A DNA stretch of 64,000 nucleotides from Paenibacillus humicola (GCF_028826105.1 NZ_JAQGPL010000001.1:5048501-5112500); one strand, 5' to 3'; counted from the stretch's first letter, positions 7,561 through 17,366 are shown. Notes: generated by a model from the sequence alone, not told the origin. Numbers and translations: made by a program.

Positions 7561-9042
7561 ATGACAATGAAGAAAACATGGGCCGCGCTGTCCGCACTGA
7601 CGCTGGCCGGCACGCTGGTGCTTTCGGCGTGCGGCGGCAGCGGCCAAAACGCGGCCGGAGGGAACGCATCCGCAGGTGGGAACGGTTCCACCGGTTCGGG
7701 CGCGTCCTCATCGGGCAGCGGAGCATCGGCTTCGGATAAGCCGGCCGCCGATATGAAGCTGCGCATCCTGACGGCGAACGTCGGCGGCAAAACGCCGGAG
7801 GAGAACAAGCAGTTCGAAGCCGAGATCAAGAAGCTGACCGGCATCGACGCCACGCTTGAGCGCCCGGCGAGCGACTACGACCAGAAGGTGCTGACGGCGC
7901 TCGGCTCCGGCGAGAAATACGACCTGATTGAAGGCAGCGACCTCGGCAAGCTCGCCGAATTCGTCGATCAGGGCGTCGTGACGGATTTGACCGATTTCGT
8001 CAAATCGTCCAAGGTGCTCTCCGATCCGTCCGTCATTCCGACTAGCGAATGGGATCAGCTGAAGGACAAGGACGGCCGCATCGTTGCCGTATTCAGCAAA
8101 TTCCAGGGCGGCACGATGCCGATCGTCCGCAAGGACTGGCTCGACAAGCTCCACCTGCAGGAGCCGAAGACGCTGGACGATTATTACAACGTGCTCAAAG
8201 CGTTCAAAGAGCAGGACCCGGACGGCGACGGGAAAGCCGACACTTACGGTCTCAGCACGTCGGGCCTCTACGATATTCAGGGCTTCATGAGCGCCGCCGG
8301 CCTCAAATACCGCTACGTCATGAAGGACGGGAAACGGACGATTCCGTACGCGACCGAAGCGGCCGTTCCGATGTATCAGTGGTTTGCGAAGCTGACCAAG
8401 GAAGGCATCATGGATCCGAACTTCATCACGAACGACACCGGCAAAATGCGCAACCTGTTTCTGACGGACCGCGTCGGCATAATTACGTACTGGGACGCCT
8501 GGGTCGGCATGTTCAACAGCCTGAAGAAGCAGGAAGACCCGAATACGTCGTTCCAGGCCGAAGGCATCACCTCGGCCGAAGGGCCGGGCGGCACGATTCT
8601 GATGCGCCGCGGCGACCCGGACTATTGGTTCATTCCGGCAAACGCCGAGCATCCGGACGCGGCGAAGAAGTTTCTGGAATTCTGGAACACGCAGCCGGGC
8701 ATTATGCTGGGCAGTATCGGCATCGAAGACGTGGATTATACGAAAAGCGGCGATACGTATACGCTGACGGATACCGGCAAGCAGCATAACATGGACCACG
8801 GCGTGCCGTTCTGGTACAACCAGAACGTGAAGCCGCCGTTCCCCGGGCTGCCGGGCGTGCAGGAAGCACAGGACCTGGCGAAAAAATACGCGACGCTGGA
8901 GCTGGCGCTGCCGGGCTGGTCCGACGCCGAGAAAATCGTGCAAAACTATGCGCTGAAAGCGATGGCCGGCCAGATGGACGCCGAGGAAGCCGTCAAAAAA
9001 ATGCGCGACGAGCTGTTTGCGAAGAAGCTGATCGACGAATAG
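7561..9042 (+). CDS. Importer A: extracellular solute-binding lipoprotein
   Basis: A 493-residue carbohydrate-binding component of an ABC importer, anchored outside the membrane. A signal peptide ends in the lipobox LSAC with the lipidated Cys24, followed by a Gly/Ser-rich linker (to about residue 58) and a family 1 type binding domain. The sequence DPDGDGKADTYGL (about 220-235) is a calcium-binding-like loop common in this subgroup (LplA/YtcQ type). The start is ATG at 7561; an ATG two codons later is equally possible. It is followed by two permease genes, and a stem-loop after its stop may set its expression higher than theirs. The sugar is not predictable. Confidence 0.93.
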   Translation: MTMKKTWAALSALTLAGTLVLSACGGSGQNAAGGNASAGGNGSTGSGASSSGSGASASDKPAADMKLRILTANVGGKTPEENKQFEAEIKKLTGIDATLERPASDYDQKVLTALGSGEKYDLIEGSDLGKLAEFVDQGVVTDLTDFVKSSKVLSDPSVIPTSEWDQLKDKDGRIVAVFSKFQGGTMPIVRKDWLDKLHLQEPKTLDDYYNVLKAFKEQDPDGDGKADTYGLSTSGLYDIQGFMSAAGLKYRYVMKDGKRTIPYATEAAVPMYQWFAKLTKEGIMDPNFITNDTGKMRNLFLTDRVGIITYWDAWVGMFNSLKKQEDPNTSFQAEGITSAEGPGGTILMRRGDPDYWFIPANAEHPDAAKKFLEFWNTQPGIMLGSIGIEDVDYTKSGDTYTLTDTGKQHNMDHGVPFWYNQNVKPPFPGLPGVQEAQDLAKKYATLELALPGWSDAEKIVQNYALKAMAGQMDAEEAVKKMRDELFAKKLIDE

Positions 9043-9060
9043 CGCAGGCCGAGGCATGAG

Positions 9061-9096
9061 GGCGGGCGTATGGCTGAATCCGGCCGTACGCCCGCC
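9061..9096 (+). terminator. Intergenic stem-loop after importer A binding protein
   Basis: A perfect 10-base stem, GGCGGGCGTA / TACGCCCGCC, with a 16-base loop. No T-run follows, so it is more likely an mRNA-stabilising or attenuating hairpin that raises binding-protein expression relative to the permeases than a full terminator. Confidence 0.5.
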
Positions 9097-9173
9097 CGCA
9101 AGCTTGGAGTTCTCTCTCCGGCTTGCAATCTTCGCCTGCGGGTCGATTTGACCGGAAAGGAAGTGCAAATGCG

Positions 9174-10049
9174 GTGAGAACGCTCCGCAAATACGGGCCG
9201 CTGTACGTCATGATGGTGCCGGTCGTCGTTTATTTTCTCGTCTATGCCTATTACCCGCTTGTCCGCGGCTTGCAGACGAGCTTTCAGGATTACCGGCTGA
9301 TGGGCGACCGGCCTTATGTCGGATGGTCCAACTACAGCGCCGTGCTGCATGATACGTCGTTCCAGGAGGCGCTCGTCAATACGTTCATCATCGGCGGCAG
9401 CATCCTGCTGATCGGCTTTGCCGCTCCGCTTGTCGTCGCGCTGTCGCTGAACGAGGTGCTGCAGGCCTGGTACAAGAAGCTGGCGCAAATGGTGCTGTAC
9501 ATCCCCCATTTGCTGAGCTGGGTCGTCATCGGCGGCATGTGGATTTTTCTGCTGTCGCCGGACAACGGACTGGTCAACCTGCTGCTCGTCAAAGCCGGGC
9601 TCGATCAGCCGGTCAATTTCCTCGCGGATCCCGGCTGGGCGCGCTGGATCATGATTTTGCTCGCGGTCTGGAAGGACATGGGCTACAACTGCATCCTGTT
9701 TCTGGCGGGCATCATGTCGATCAATCCGTCGCTTTATGAAGCCGCCCGGATGGACGGCGCCTCGCGCTGGCAGCAGGTGCGCTTCGTGACGCTGCCGCAG
9801 CTGTCGAGCACGATGAAGGTCATTTTTCTGCTCAACACGCTCGGCATTTTGCGGATTTTCGACGAGGTATTCATTTTGCGGAATCCGACGACGGCACCGA
9901 AGGTCGACGTCCTGATGATGTATACGTTCCAAAAAGGCATGGTGGATATTCAAATCGGGACGGCGGCCGCGGCCAGCTTCTTCGTCGTCCTGTTAACGCT
10001 GGCGCTGACGCTCGTCGTACGATGGGTCACGCGCTTCGATGAGGTGTAA
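9174..10049 (+). CDS. Importer A: LplB-type sugar ABC permease
   Basis: A 291-residue inner-membrane permease with six predicted helices. The cytoplasmic EAA loop that docks the ATPase reads EAARMDGASRWQQV around residues 195-208. The GTG at 9174 was chosen because GGAAAGGAAG lies just upstream and the protein then begins MRTLRKYGPLYVMMVP, as in relatives; a longer frame from 9123 would add 17 residues without a visible binding site. It pairs with the next permease, four bases downstream. No ATPase gene is nearby; such systems use a shared MsmX-type ATPase encoded elsewhere (family knowledge). Confidence 0.92.
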   Translation: MRTLRKYGPLYVMMVPVVVYFLVYAYYPLVRGLQTSFQDYRLMGDRPYVGWSNYSAVLHDTSFQEALVNTFIIGGSILLIGFAAPLVVALSLNEVLQAWYKKLAQMVLYIPHLLSWVVIGGMWIFLLSPDNGLVNLLLVKAGLDQPVNFLADPGWARWIMILLAVWKDMGYNCILFLAGIMSINPSLYEAARMDGASRWQQVRFVTLPQLSSTMKVIFLLNTLGILRIFDEVFILRNPTTAPKVDVLMMYTFQKGMVDIQIGTAAAASFFVVLLTLALTLVVRWVTRFDEV

Positions 10050-10052
10050 ACG

Positions 10053-10922
10053 ATGAGCGAACGATACGACCGGCTCGGCTGGGCGAACAAATGCTTCGAC
10101 GCGCTGAACGCGCTGTTTCTGCTCGCGCTGATGCTGACCATGATCATACCGTTTCTGAACGTCATTGCGCTGGCGTTCTCGTCCGGAGTGGCCTCGATGC
10201 AGCCGGACATTATTTTGTTCCCGAAATCGTTCAGCCTGGAGGGCTTCCGCACCGTATGGGAAAATCTCGACTTGTGGCGGCCGTTCCTGAACAGCGCGAT
10301 CGTGACGGTTGCCGGCACCGCGCTGCATGTGCTGCTGTCCTGCCTGGCCGGCTACGTGCTCATTCACCCGGAGCTGCCCGGCAAACGGATCATGGTCACG
10401 TTTATCCTGATTACGATGATGGTGCCGCAGGAAGCGGTCATGATCCCGCTTTATATCGTGAACAAGGACCTGCACCTGATCAACACGCTGAGCGTATTGG
10501 TGCTGTCCGGGCTCGTATCGGGCTTCTCGATCCTGCTGATGCGCAATTTTTTTCTCGGCGTCCCGTACGAAATGGCGGAATCGGCCAAAATCGACGGCGC
10601 GGGCGAGTTCCGCATCTTTCTGACGATGTACATGCGGCTGGCCACGGCCGGGCTCGCGACGGTGACGCTGTTCGAATTCGTCGGCCGCTGGAACGCCTTC
10701 ACCGCCGCCGTCATGTTCATCAACGACAGCATGAAATATACGCTGCAGCTGGCACTTAAATCGATGATCGTCGATACCGGCGCGGTGTCGAGCAACTACC
10801 TGATCACGACAAACGTGCGGATGGCCGGCATTATCATCAGCATTTTGCCCCTCTTGGCCGTCTATCCGTTCGTGCAAAAATATTTCATGAAGGGCATTTT
10901 GCTCGGGGCGAGCAAAGAATAG
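10053..10922 (+). CDS. Importer A: YtcP/MalG-type carbohydrate ABC permease
   Basis: A 289-residue permease, the partner of the gene before it. Six hydrophobic helices are seen; the EAA-like loop is EMAESAKIDGAGEFRIF (around 172-188), and the protein ends in the typical VQKYFMKGILLGASKE. The tail of this subgroup (ending in G-A/S-K-G/E) is shared with the importer B and C counterparts. It is separated from the PHP-domain gene by about 150 bases. Confidence 0.93.
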   Translation: MSERYDRLGWANKCFDALNALFLLALMLTMIIPFLNVIALAFSSGVASMQPDIILFPKSFSLEGFRTVWENLDLWRPFLNSAIVTVAGTALHVLLSCLAGYVLIHPELPGKRIMVTFILITMMVPQEAVMIPLYIVNKDLHLINTLSVLVLSGLVSGFSILLMRNFFLGVPYEMAESAKIDGAGEFRIFLTMYMRLATAGLATVTLFEFVGRWNAFTAAVMFINDSMKYTLQLALKSMIVDTGAVSSNYLITTNVRMAGIIISILPLLAVYPFVQKYFMKGILLGASKE

Positions 10923-11073
10923 CGGCGGTAATGGCGCTTCGCGCAGCTGCCGGCGCCCGGCTTCAGTTCGCGGCATGAATCGGCGGCAGGACGCGGCGGC
11001 TCGAAGCTTATAAGGTTGCAGATACAGCCGGCCTTCGGGAGCCGGCCCATTGCGGAAGGAGTTGGAACGGCAG

Positions 11074-12720
11074 ATGGAAACGCGGCAGGAAAAGCGATTC
11101 ACCTTGGAGCGGCTTATCGATAAAAGCGAAGAACGCACTTATTTGGAGGTTCCGTTCGAGATTGGCGAAGGGTACGAACGCGTGGAAGTGCGGCTGTCCG
11201 TCACCGGCTCCGATGACGGCGGCGGACCTTGCGTCGTCGATCTCGGCCTGCGATCCCCGGAACGGATCGTCGGCTGGAGCGGCGGCGCGCGCGATCGAGT
11301 CTTCGTCTCGGCGGAAAAAGCGACGCCCGGCTACCTGCCCCGACCGGTCGCGCCGGGCACATGGGCCGTACTGCTCGGCGCCTACCGCGTGCCGGAAGCG
11401 GGATGTCTTGCGAAGCTGGAGGTGACGCTCGCGCCGCCCGTCCCCCGCTGGCTGAAGGGCGATCTTCATACGCACAGCGTCCACAGCGACGGCACGTACA
11501 CGATCGCGGGCGCGCTCGACAGCTGTCGGTCGCTTGGGCTCGATTTTATCGCGCTGACCGACCATAATACTGCGTCCCAGAACGCGGCGGCGCGCGTTCC
11601 GGACGAGAAGCTGCTCGTCATTCCGGGCGTGGAGCTGACGAGCTACATGGGGCATGTGAACCTGCTCGGACAGCCCGACGCGCTGGACGATTTTCGCGTC
11701 TTGAACGGCGCGGACGCGGCGGATGGGCTTTCGAAAGCCCGGGAGCGCGGCGCCTTCGTTTCGCTCAACCACCCCTTCTGCCCCGACTGCCCGTGGCTGC
11801 TCGGCTTCGACGTTCCGTTCGATGCGATCGAGGTATGGAACGGGCCGTGGCGCGGCCTGAACGAAACGGCCGTCCGCTGGTGGCAGGAGCAGCTCGCTTC
11901 CGGCCATCGGATTATCGCCCTCGGCGGCAGCGATACGCACCGCCCAAACAGCGTCGTGCGGCACGGCGGGCCGACCGCTTTCGTCCGGTCCGAGACGGAC
12001 ACGGTGTCCGGCATCATGGACGGCATCCGCGCCGGGCGGGTCGTGCTGTCGTACGCGCCGGACGGCACGTTCGCGTCAATGGACTCCCGCGGCAGCGGCA
12101 GCGGCGATATCGCGCTGCCGGATGAGGACGGCGCCGTGCCGCTTACGATCGAAGTGTCGGGCGCGGCCGGCGACGTTCTCGCGCTCTGGTCCGACCGCGG
12201 CATCGAAGCGCAGTGGCGGCTGGAAGGGCCGGCGGACCGGGAGGCCGAATGGGCCGAAGCGGCGCGGAAGCTTGCCGGCTTCGCCGGCGGCCGCGAGCTG
12301 CGGGCGCTGGCGGATACACAGGCAGCTGCAACGGCAGCGCCGGCCGGCTGCAGGTCGGCGGCGGAAGCTGCCGCCGAAGACATCTCGGCCGCGAACGCGT
12401 TGGCCGGTGGCCGGAATGCTGCTGCCGGAACCGAAGCGTACGGGCCTGCTGCCGGCGAAACTGCCGCTGCGGAAAGCGCGGCAGACAGGACAGCGGCAGC
12501 GACCAGCTCCGCGGCCCTAATGGCAAGGCCCGGCACCGGTTTCGGCTGCCTGCCGGAGCCGCTGCTTGTACAGACCGGCCCCGGCGGGAGCGCCCGGCTG
12601 ATCTTCGCCGGCTCGGCGGATCGCCTCTTTTACCGTTTGGAAGCTCGCCGTTTCGTGCCGGACACGGACGTATCCGTCATGACCTGCCTTACGAACCCGA
12701 TTTTTATCAAGAATCGCTAG
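11074..12720 (+). CDS. PHP-domain metallohydrolase, CehA/McbA family, with Ala-rich insert
   Basis: A 548-residue protein. Residues 1-125 form a beta-rich N-terminal domain; residues 127-345 form a PHP metal-dependent hydrolase core with GDLHTHSVHSDG (129-140), LTDHN (161-165), PGVELTS and GGSDTH, the metal ligands of the family. CehA/McbA relatives act on phosphate or carbamate esters. Residues 411-490 are an alanine-rich low-complexity insert (AAAGTEAYG, AAAESAADRTAAA). The C-terminal part resumes a beta-like pattern. ATG 11074 has GGAAGGAG 12 bases upstream; a TTG at 11050 is an alternative. It follows importer A and may act on its imported substrate. Confidence 0.85.
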   Translation: METRQEKRFTLERLIDKSEERTYLEVPFEIGEGYERVEVRLSVTGSDDGGGPCVVDLGLRSPERIVGWSGGARDRVFVSAEKATPGYLPRPVAPGTWAVLLGAYRVPEAGCLAKLEVTLAPPVPRWLKGDLHTHSVHSDGTYTIAGALDSCRSLGLDFIALTDHNTASQNAAARVPDEKLLVIPGVELTSYMGHVNLLGQPDALDDFRVLNGADAADGLSKARERGAFVSLNHPFCPDCPWLLGFDVPFDAIEVWNGPWRGLNETAVRWWQEQLASGHRIIALGGSDTHRPNSVVRHGGPTAFVRSETDTVSGIMDGIRAGRVVLSYAPDGTFASMDSRGSGSGDIALPDEDGAVPLTIEVSGAAGDVLALWSDRGIEAQWRLEGPADREAEWAEAARKLAGFAGGRELRALADTQAAATAAPAGCRSAAEAAAEDISAANALAGGRNAAAGTEAYGPAAGETAAAESAADRTAAATSSAALMARPGTGFGCLPEPLLVQTGPGGSARLIFAGSADRLFYRLEARRFVPDTDVSVMTCLTNPIFIKNR

Positions 12721-12959
12721 ATTAGACTGGGCCGGAATTGTCCTGTTTCCGCTTTTCAATCGAGTGAGCAACTTTCCCTTTTGAATAGCGCGTTCCGTTC
12801 TGCCTTTCATCAAAAACCGCCTTGCCGACGAAATGGCAAAGTGTTGATTTAAAAATGAATTCGCTTGGTTCCCTTTACTATGCATGCGTAGAAAAGGCCT
12901 CCTTGTCAAAATCCCGAACGGTGCCGCTTCTCGTACCTTTTACCCGATGCAAATGGAAA

Positions 12960-13001
12960 GAAAAAACAGCGGGAAGCCCTCAACCGGCTGCCCGCTGTTT
13001 C
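12960..13001 (-). terminator. Rho-independent terminator of the PhyH/importer B operon
   Basis: Stem AAACAGCGGG / CCCGCTGTTT with an inner AGCC/GGCT pairing. On the minus strand the 3' arm is followed by TTTTTTCTTTCC, so it ends minus-strand transcription coming from the PhyH gene. Confidence 0.85.
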
Positions 13002-13004
13002 GTT

Positions 13005-13832
13005 CTATTCCACCGAATACGCGTCCTCCCCGAGCTCGCCGCCGAGCCATAACGCTTTTAGCGGCACCATCGATTCCTCGGGCACGTAATATTTGAAACA
13101 GTTGCTGCTGATATCGCCCAGCAGCTGGCGGCGGAACGGGCTCGCTCCCGCCAGCAGCCGGTCCGACGCTTTGTGGTAATCGATCGGCCGCATCCAGATC
13201 GGGCTGTAGCCCATGAACAGCTGCCGCCTCGTAAACCCGGAGCGGTTGGGCGCCCCGGCATGCCACAGGTTTTGCGCGAAAATGAAGACGTCGCCCGGCT
13301 TGCCGCACACCTGCATTTCCCCGTCGACCGGCACGTTCACATCCTTCTGCACCGGAGCGAAATCCGACTTCAGGTGGCTGCCGGGGATGATTTTCGTATT
13401 GCCCCGGTCCGGCTGCGACATGTCGCTCAGGATGTACCCGATTTTCACGTAATAGGTCGAGGTCAGCCCGTGAATGCGCGGGAACTGCGGATGCGGGCCG
13501 TCCTGATGCCAATGGATGAAGCTTTGGGACTCCGTCCTCACGCCATCCGGATTGGGCTTTCGCACGGTCAAATGCGAGATATGCAGCTGGATGTTGTAGC
13601 CGATCAGGTTGACCATGAGCGGCAGCAGCGCCGGTTCGTCGATCAGCTCCGGATGCCGCTCCACGCTGTTGTAAATATTGTAGGACAACGCCTCCGGCTC
13701 CTCTTCAAGGATGCCGTCGATGGCGGAATTCAGCCTTGCCGCCTTTTCCTCCGGGAGCACGCCGCGCAAAATCAGATAACCGTCCCGGCGGAACCGGCGG
13801 ACCAGCTCCGGAATGTCCTGCAATTGCGTCAT
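13005..13832 (-). CDS. Phytanoyl-CoA dioxygenase (PhyH) family protein
   Basis: A 275-residue Fe(II)/2-oxoglutarate-dependent oxygenase. The iron-binding HxD motif is seen in FIHWHQDGPHP and the distal histidine in LWHAGAPNRSG, with the downstream arginine expected to hold 2-oxoglutarate. Bacterial members hydroxylate many small molecules, so the substrate is unknown. The ATG at 13832 follows GGAGGAAGCTTGATC; a TTG two codons earlier is less likely. It begins 18 bases after the importer B binding-protein gene on the same strand and is the last gene before a terminator, so it is cotranscribed with the importer. It may modify the imported compound. Confidence 0.9.
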   Translation of the reverse strand: MTQLQDIPELVRRFRRDGYLILRGVLPEEKAARLNSAIDGILEEEPEALSYNIYNSVERHPELIDEPALLPLMVNLIGYNIQLHISHLTVRKPNPDGVRTESQSFIHWHQDGPHPQFPRIHGLTSTYYVKIGYILSDMSQPDRGNTKIIPGSHLKSDFAPVQKDVNVPVDGEMQVCGKPGDVFIFAQNLWHAGAPNRSGFTRRQLFMGYSPIWMRPIDYHKASDRLLAGASPFRRQLLGDISSNCFKYYVPEESMVPLKALWLGGELGEDAYSVE

Positions 13833-13850
13833 GATCAAGCTTCCTCCTTC

Positions 13851-15398
13851 TTATTTGCCGTACCCGAGATCCTGCAGCTGCTTCATCGAATCGTCCATGT
13901 ACGTTTTAAAATTCATGCTCGTTTCCAGCGTTTTCAGGAAGTTGTCATAGCCGTCCAACGGTGCTTTTCCGTAAATGAACTGCACCAAATTTTCCTCGAT
14001 GAACCGCGTGGCGTCCGCCGGATTAAAGCCGTCGGGATTGGTCAGGAAGCCGTTCAAAATCTGGATCCGCGGCTGGCTGTTGGCGAATTCGATATATTTG
14101 GCCTGCGGAGCGAATTTCGTCTGCAGGTAGGACATTTCCGGCCGCCCGGTAAACTGGTACAGCCAGGTGAAGCCGCCTTCCTTGGCCATCAGATCGGTCG
14201 GCACCACTTTATCGCCTTCCAGATTATAGTGCTTGCCCGCGATGCCGTACTGCACCAGCATCGAGCCTTCCTTGCCGGAGACGTAATTAAGCAGGTCCAG
14301 CACCTTCTGCAGTTTGTCTTTGTTTTTCTCCAGCGCCTTCGGAATCGCATAGATGCCGGACGTTCCCCCGATATCGAACGGGCCGTCGTATTGGCCGCCC
14401 GGTCCTTTCGGCGGGGCCAGCTGAATCCAGTCCGCGTTCGGGTTCACCTTCTTGATCTGCTCAGTGAACTGGTCCTTGCTCATGTTCGGCCAGTCGATCC
14501 AGACGATGCCCGCCTGGCCCTTGATCGCTTTCTCCTGATGCTGCAGGCCGGTATTGGCCATAATCTCCGGATCGACCGCGCCGGTGTCGTTCAGCTTCTT
14601 GATGAACGCAAGCGCGTCCTTCATCGCCGGGTCGTACAGGGAATTGACGAGCTTGCCGTCCTTGACGTAGAACGTATTCGGGTCCCCGACGCCGAAGGCG
14701 CCGAAAATCGGCGAGAACGTCGACAGCTTGCTGCCGGTCAGCCCGATCGTATCCTTCTTGCCGTTGCCGTCCGGATCCTTCTCTGCGAACGCTTTCACGA
14801 CATTCAGAAATTCGTCGATCGTCTGCGGCGGCTGCAGGCCGAGCTTGTCGAGCCAATCCTTGCGGATCCAGTACGTGTTATACGGAATGTTCGGCGCTTT
14901 CGGGATGGCATAGATTTTGCCGTCGATCGTCGTTTTCTTGAGGCTTTCGTCCCCGATAAACGACTTGACCGGCTGAAGCTGCTCCATATACGGCGTCAGA
15001 TCCAGCAGCAATCCCTGCTGCGCGAACTGCTTCAGCGAAGCGCGGTCCGGCACCTGGAACAGATCGGGAGAATTGCCCGACGCGAGCCTGACGTTCAGCT
15101 GGTTCTTGTAATCGTCGGCCGATGCGTAGACGGTCAAGTTCAGGTCGGTCCCGAGCGCCTTGTCGAGCGCTTCCTTGATGTAGTCTTTATCCGGAGTCGG
15201 CAAGTTGTTGCCGGTCTCGATAATGTCCAGCTTCACCGCACCGGACGTCCCGCCGGTAGGCGCGGAGCCGCCTTCGTTCGAAGGCGCGGAAGCTCCTTCG
15301 CCATTGGTCGATTTGCCGGAAGGCGAGCAGCCGGCAAGCAGGCCGACGGTCAGCAGCAAAACGGCGAGTGCGGCGGCTAACGTTTTTCTTGTTTTCAT
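13851..15398 (-). CDS. Importer B: extracellular solute-binding lipoprotein
   Basis: A 515-residue binding lipoprotein of the LplA/YtcQ type. Signal peptide with lipobox LAGC, lipidated Cys24, then a Ser/Gly/Asn-rich linker to about residue 55. The DPDGNGKKDTIGL segment is a calcium-loop-like motif shared with importer A's binding protein. The ATG preceding KTRKTLAAAL follows AGAGAGGGG. It lies downstream of its two permeases and upstream of the PhyH gene. The YesM/YesN pair is upstream in the same direction, suggesting control by that two-component system. Confidence 0.93.
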   Translation of the reverse strand: MKTRKTLAAALAVLLLTVGLLAGCSPSGKSTNGEGASAPSNEGGSAPTGGTSGAVKLDIIETGNNLPTPDKDYIKEALDKALGTDLNLTVYASADDYKNQLNVRLASGNSPDLFQVPDRASLKQFAQQGLLLDLTPYMEQLQPVKSFIGDESLKKTTIDGKIYAIPKAPNIPYNTYWIRKDWLDKLGLQPPQTIDEFLNVVKAFAEKDPDGNGKKDTIGLTGSKLSTFSPIFGAFGVGDPNTFYVKDGKLVNSLYDPAMKDALAFIKKLNDTGAVDPEIMANTGLQHQEKAIKGQAGIVWIDWPNMSKDQFTEQIKKVNPNADWIQLAPPKGPGGQYDGPFDIGGTSGIYAIPKALEKNKDKLQKVLDLLNYVSGKEGSMLVQYGIAGKHYNLEGDKVVPTDLMAKEGGFTWLYQFTGRPEMSYLQTKFAPQAKYIEFANSQPRIQILNGFLTNPDGFNPADATRFIEENLVQFIYGKAPLDGYDNFLKTLETSMNFKTYMDDSMKQLQDLGYGK

Positions 15399-15474
15399 CC
15401 CGTAAACCCCTCTCTTCATGCGCATGATATTATTGAACCGGCCCTATTCCCTTTAACGAACGGGCGGCCGGGCT

Positions 15475-16335
15475 TCAACCTTTGACCGAGCCGAGCAGCA
15501 TGCCTTTCGTAAAATGCTTCTGCAGAAACGGATAGATGACGATGATCGGCAGGCTGGCCATAATGACGGACGCCATCTGCAGCGTCTGCGTCGGCGTCAT
15601 GTTCTCCGCATTCTCGAGCGGCTGCTGCGTCTGGACCAATATTTCGCGGACGATGACCTGCAGCGGAAACAGCGTCCGGTCGGTCACGTACATGATCGCC
15701 TGGAAAAATTCGTTCCAGTGGCCCACGGCGTAGAACAGGCCGATGGTGAGCGTGACCGGCACCGAGAGCGGCACGACGATCTGCCACAGGATGCGGAATT
15801 CGCCCGCGCCGTCCATCCGCGCGGATTCGAACAGCTCCTCCGGGAGGCTTTCGTAGAAGCTTTTCATAATGAGCACGTTGAAGCTCCAGACGAGATTCGG
15901 CAGGATCATCGCCCAGATCGAATCCAGCAGTCCAAGCGACTTGACCACGAGATAGGTCGGAATGATGCCGCCGCTGAACAGCAGCGTGAACACGACCATC
16001 ATCAGAAACAGGCTGCGGCCCGGCAGCTGCCTGCGGCTGAGCGGGTACGCCATAAGCCCCGTGATCGCCAGGTTGAGAATCGTCCCGACGACCGTCACGA
16101 TAACCGTCACGCCGAACGCGCGGGGGATGTTCGATTCGGTCAGCAGCTTGTTATAAGCATCGAACGTAACCGCTCTCGGAATGAGAATGAAGCCGCCGTT
16201 CTTGAGCACTTCGCTGAACGGCGTGATCGACACGGACAGCACGTACAGGAGCGGGAATACCGCCACGGCCCCGCACAGCAGCAAAATGACGATCACGACG
16301 GCGCCGGCAATGCGGTCGTCCAGGCTTTTTACCAT
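15475..16335 (-). CDS. Importer B: YtcP/MalG-type carbohydrate ABC permease
   Basis: A 286-residue six-helix permease with EAA-like loop LFESARMDGAGEFRILWQ (near 168-185) and the usual C-terminus QKHFTKGMLLGSVKG. Its start overlaps the end of the preceding permease gene by seven bases, so the two are translationally coupled and form the membrane channel of importer B. No ATPase is encoded nearby. Confidence 0.93.
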   Translation of the reverse strand: MVKSLDDRIAGAVVIVILLLCGAVAVFPLLYVLSVSITPFSEVLKNGGFILIPRAVTFDAYNKLLTESNIPRAFGVTVIVTVVGTILNLAITGLMAYPLSRRQLPGRSLFLMMVVFTLLFSGGIIPTYLVVKSLGLLDSIWAMILPNLVWSFNVLIMKSFYESLPEELFESARMDGAGEFRILWQIVVPLSVPVTLTIGLFYAVGHWNEFFQAIMYVTDRTLFPLQVIVREILVQTQQPLENAENMTPTQTLQMASVIMASLPIIVIYPFLQKHFTKGMLLGSVKG

Positions 16336-17327
16336 ATGCCTTCCCCCCAGCGCTTCGCGAGTTTGTTCGAGGCCAATACCAGCACGAGCCCGATCGCCGC
16401 CTTGAACAGCCCGACCGCCGAAGCGAGGCTGAAGTTCAGCTGCTGCAGGCCGGTCCGGAACACCCAGGTGTCAAGAATGTCCGCCACGGCATATACTTGA
16501 ATGTTATACATGATGTAAATTTGCTCGAAGCCCGCATCCAGCAGATGGCCGAGGTTCAGAATGAGCAGCATGACGATGACGCTGCGGATGCCGGGAAGCG
16601 TAATATGCCAGATCATCCGCAGCCGGCCCGCGCCGTCCGACCGCGCCGCCTCGTACAGGGTCGGGTCGATGCCGGTAATGGCGGCCAAGTAGATGATCGC
16701 GCCCCAGCCGAGATTTTGCCATATTTCGGAGCCGACGAGAATCGAGCGGAAATAGGAGGTCGACGTCAGGAACGGAATCGACTGCCCGCCCGCGTTCTCG
16801 ATCCACTGGTTGACAAGGCCGGAGCTTTGCGACAGCAGCGCGAGCAGAATGCCGTAGATAATGACCCAGGACAGAAAATGGGGCATATACGTCAGCGTCT
16901 GGATGAGCGATTTCAGCCATCTCACGCGGCATTCGTTCAGCAGCAGCGCCATCAGGATCGGCGGCGCCATGCCGAAAATCAGTTTGTAGACGCTGATCAG
17001 GAACGTGTTGGTCAGCAGCTGGGTGAAATACGGCGAGTGGAAAAACTGCAAAAAATATTTGTTCCACGGGTCCGCCCACGGGCTCAGCAGGATGCCGTCC
17101 GACATGTTGAAATCTTTAAACGCGATGACAACGCCGTACATCGGGATATATTTGAACACGATGTAATAAATGACGCCTGGCAGAAGCATCAAATAGAAGG
17201 CACGGAAGCGCCAGACGGTACGGAGAATTCCGGCACGGGCGGACGGCCCGGCGGCTTCCCCGGGATAAAGCCCTTCCAAACGTTCCGTCCGGTTTGGCTG
17301 ACTCATACGGCTCAAGCGGCGGCTCAC
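16329..17327 (-). CDS. Importer B: LplB-type sugar ABC permease
   Basis: A 332-residue permease, first gene of the importer B transport block. A hydrophilic N-terminal tail of about 45 residues precedes six membrane helices; the EAA loop is YEAARSDGAGRLRMIWH (around 230-246). The GTG at 17327 is used: AAGGAAAG lies just before it. A later in-frame ATG, seven codons in, is possible. An extended -10 promoter lies about 45 bases upstream, between this gene and the sensor kinase, so importer B can be transcribed apart from the kinase pair. Confidence 0.9.
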   Translation of the reverse strand: MSRRLSRMSQPNRTERLEGLYPGEAAGPSARAGILRTVWRFRAFYLMLLPGVIYYIVFKYIPMYGVVIAFKDFNMSDGILLSPWADPWNKYFLQFFHSPYFTQLLTNTFLISVYKLIFGMAPPILMALLLNECRVRWLKSLIQTLTYMPHFLSWVIIYGILLALLSQSSGLVNQWIENAGGQSIPFLTSTSYFRSILVGSEIWQNLGWGAIIYLAAITGIDPTLYEAARSDGAGRLRMIWHITLPGIRSVIVMLLILNLGHLLDAGFEQIYIMYNIQVYAVADILDTWVFRTGLQQLNFSLASAVGLFKAAIGLVLVLASNKLAKRWGEGIW

Positions 17328-17366
17328 CTCACTTTCCTTGTAAGCGCATTCAGTCTGCGCAAATCA

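Noticed and set aside
13173..15380. 735-codon open frame on the plus strand
   Set aside because: It lies opposite the PhyH and importer B binding-protein genes, is Arg/Leu/Gln-rich with no family resemblance, and results from high-GC third positions.
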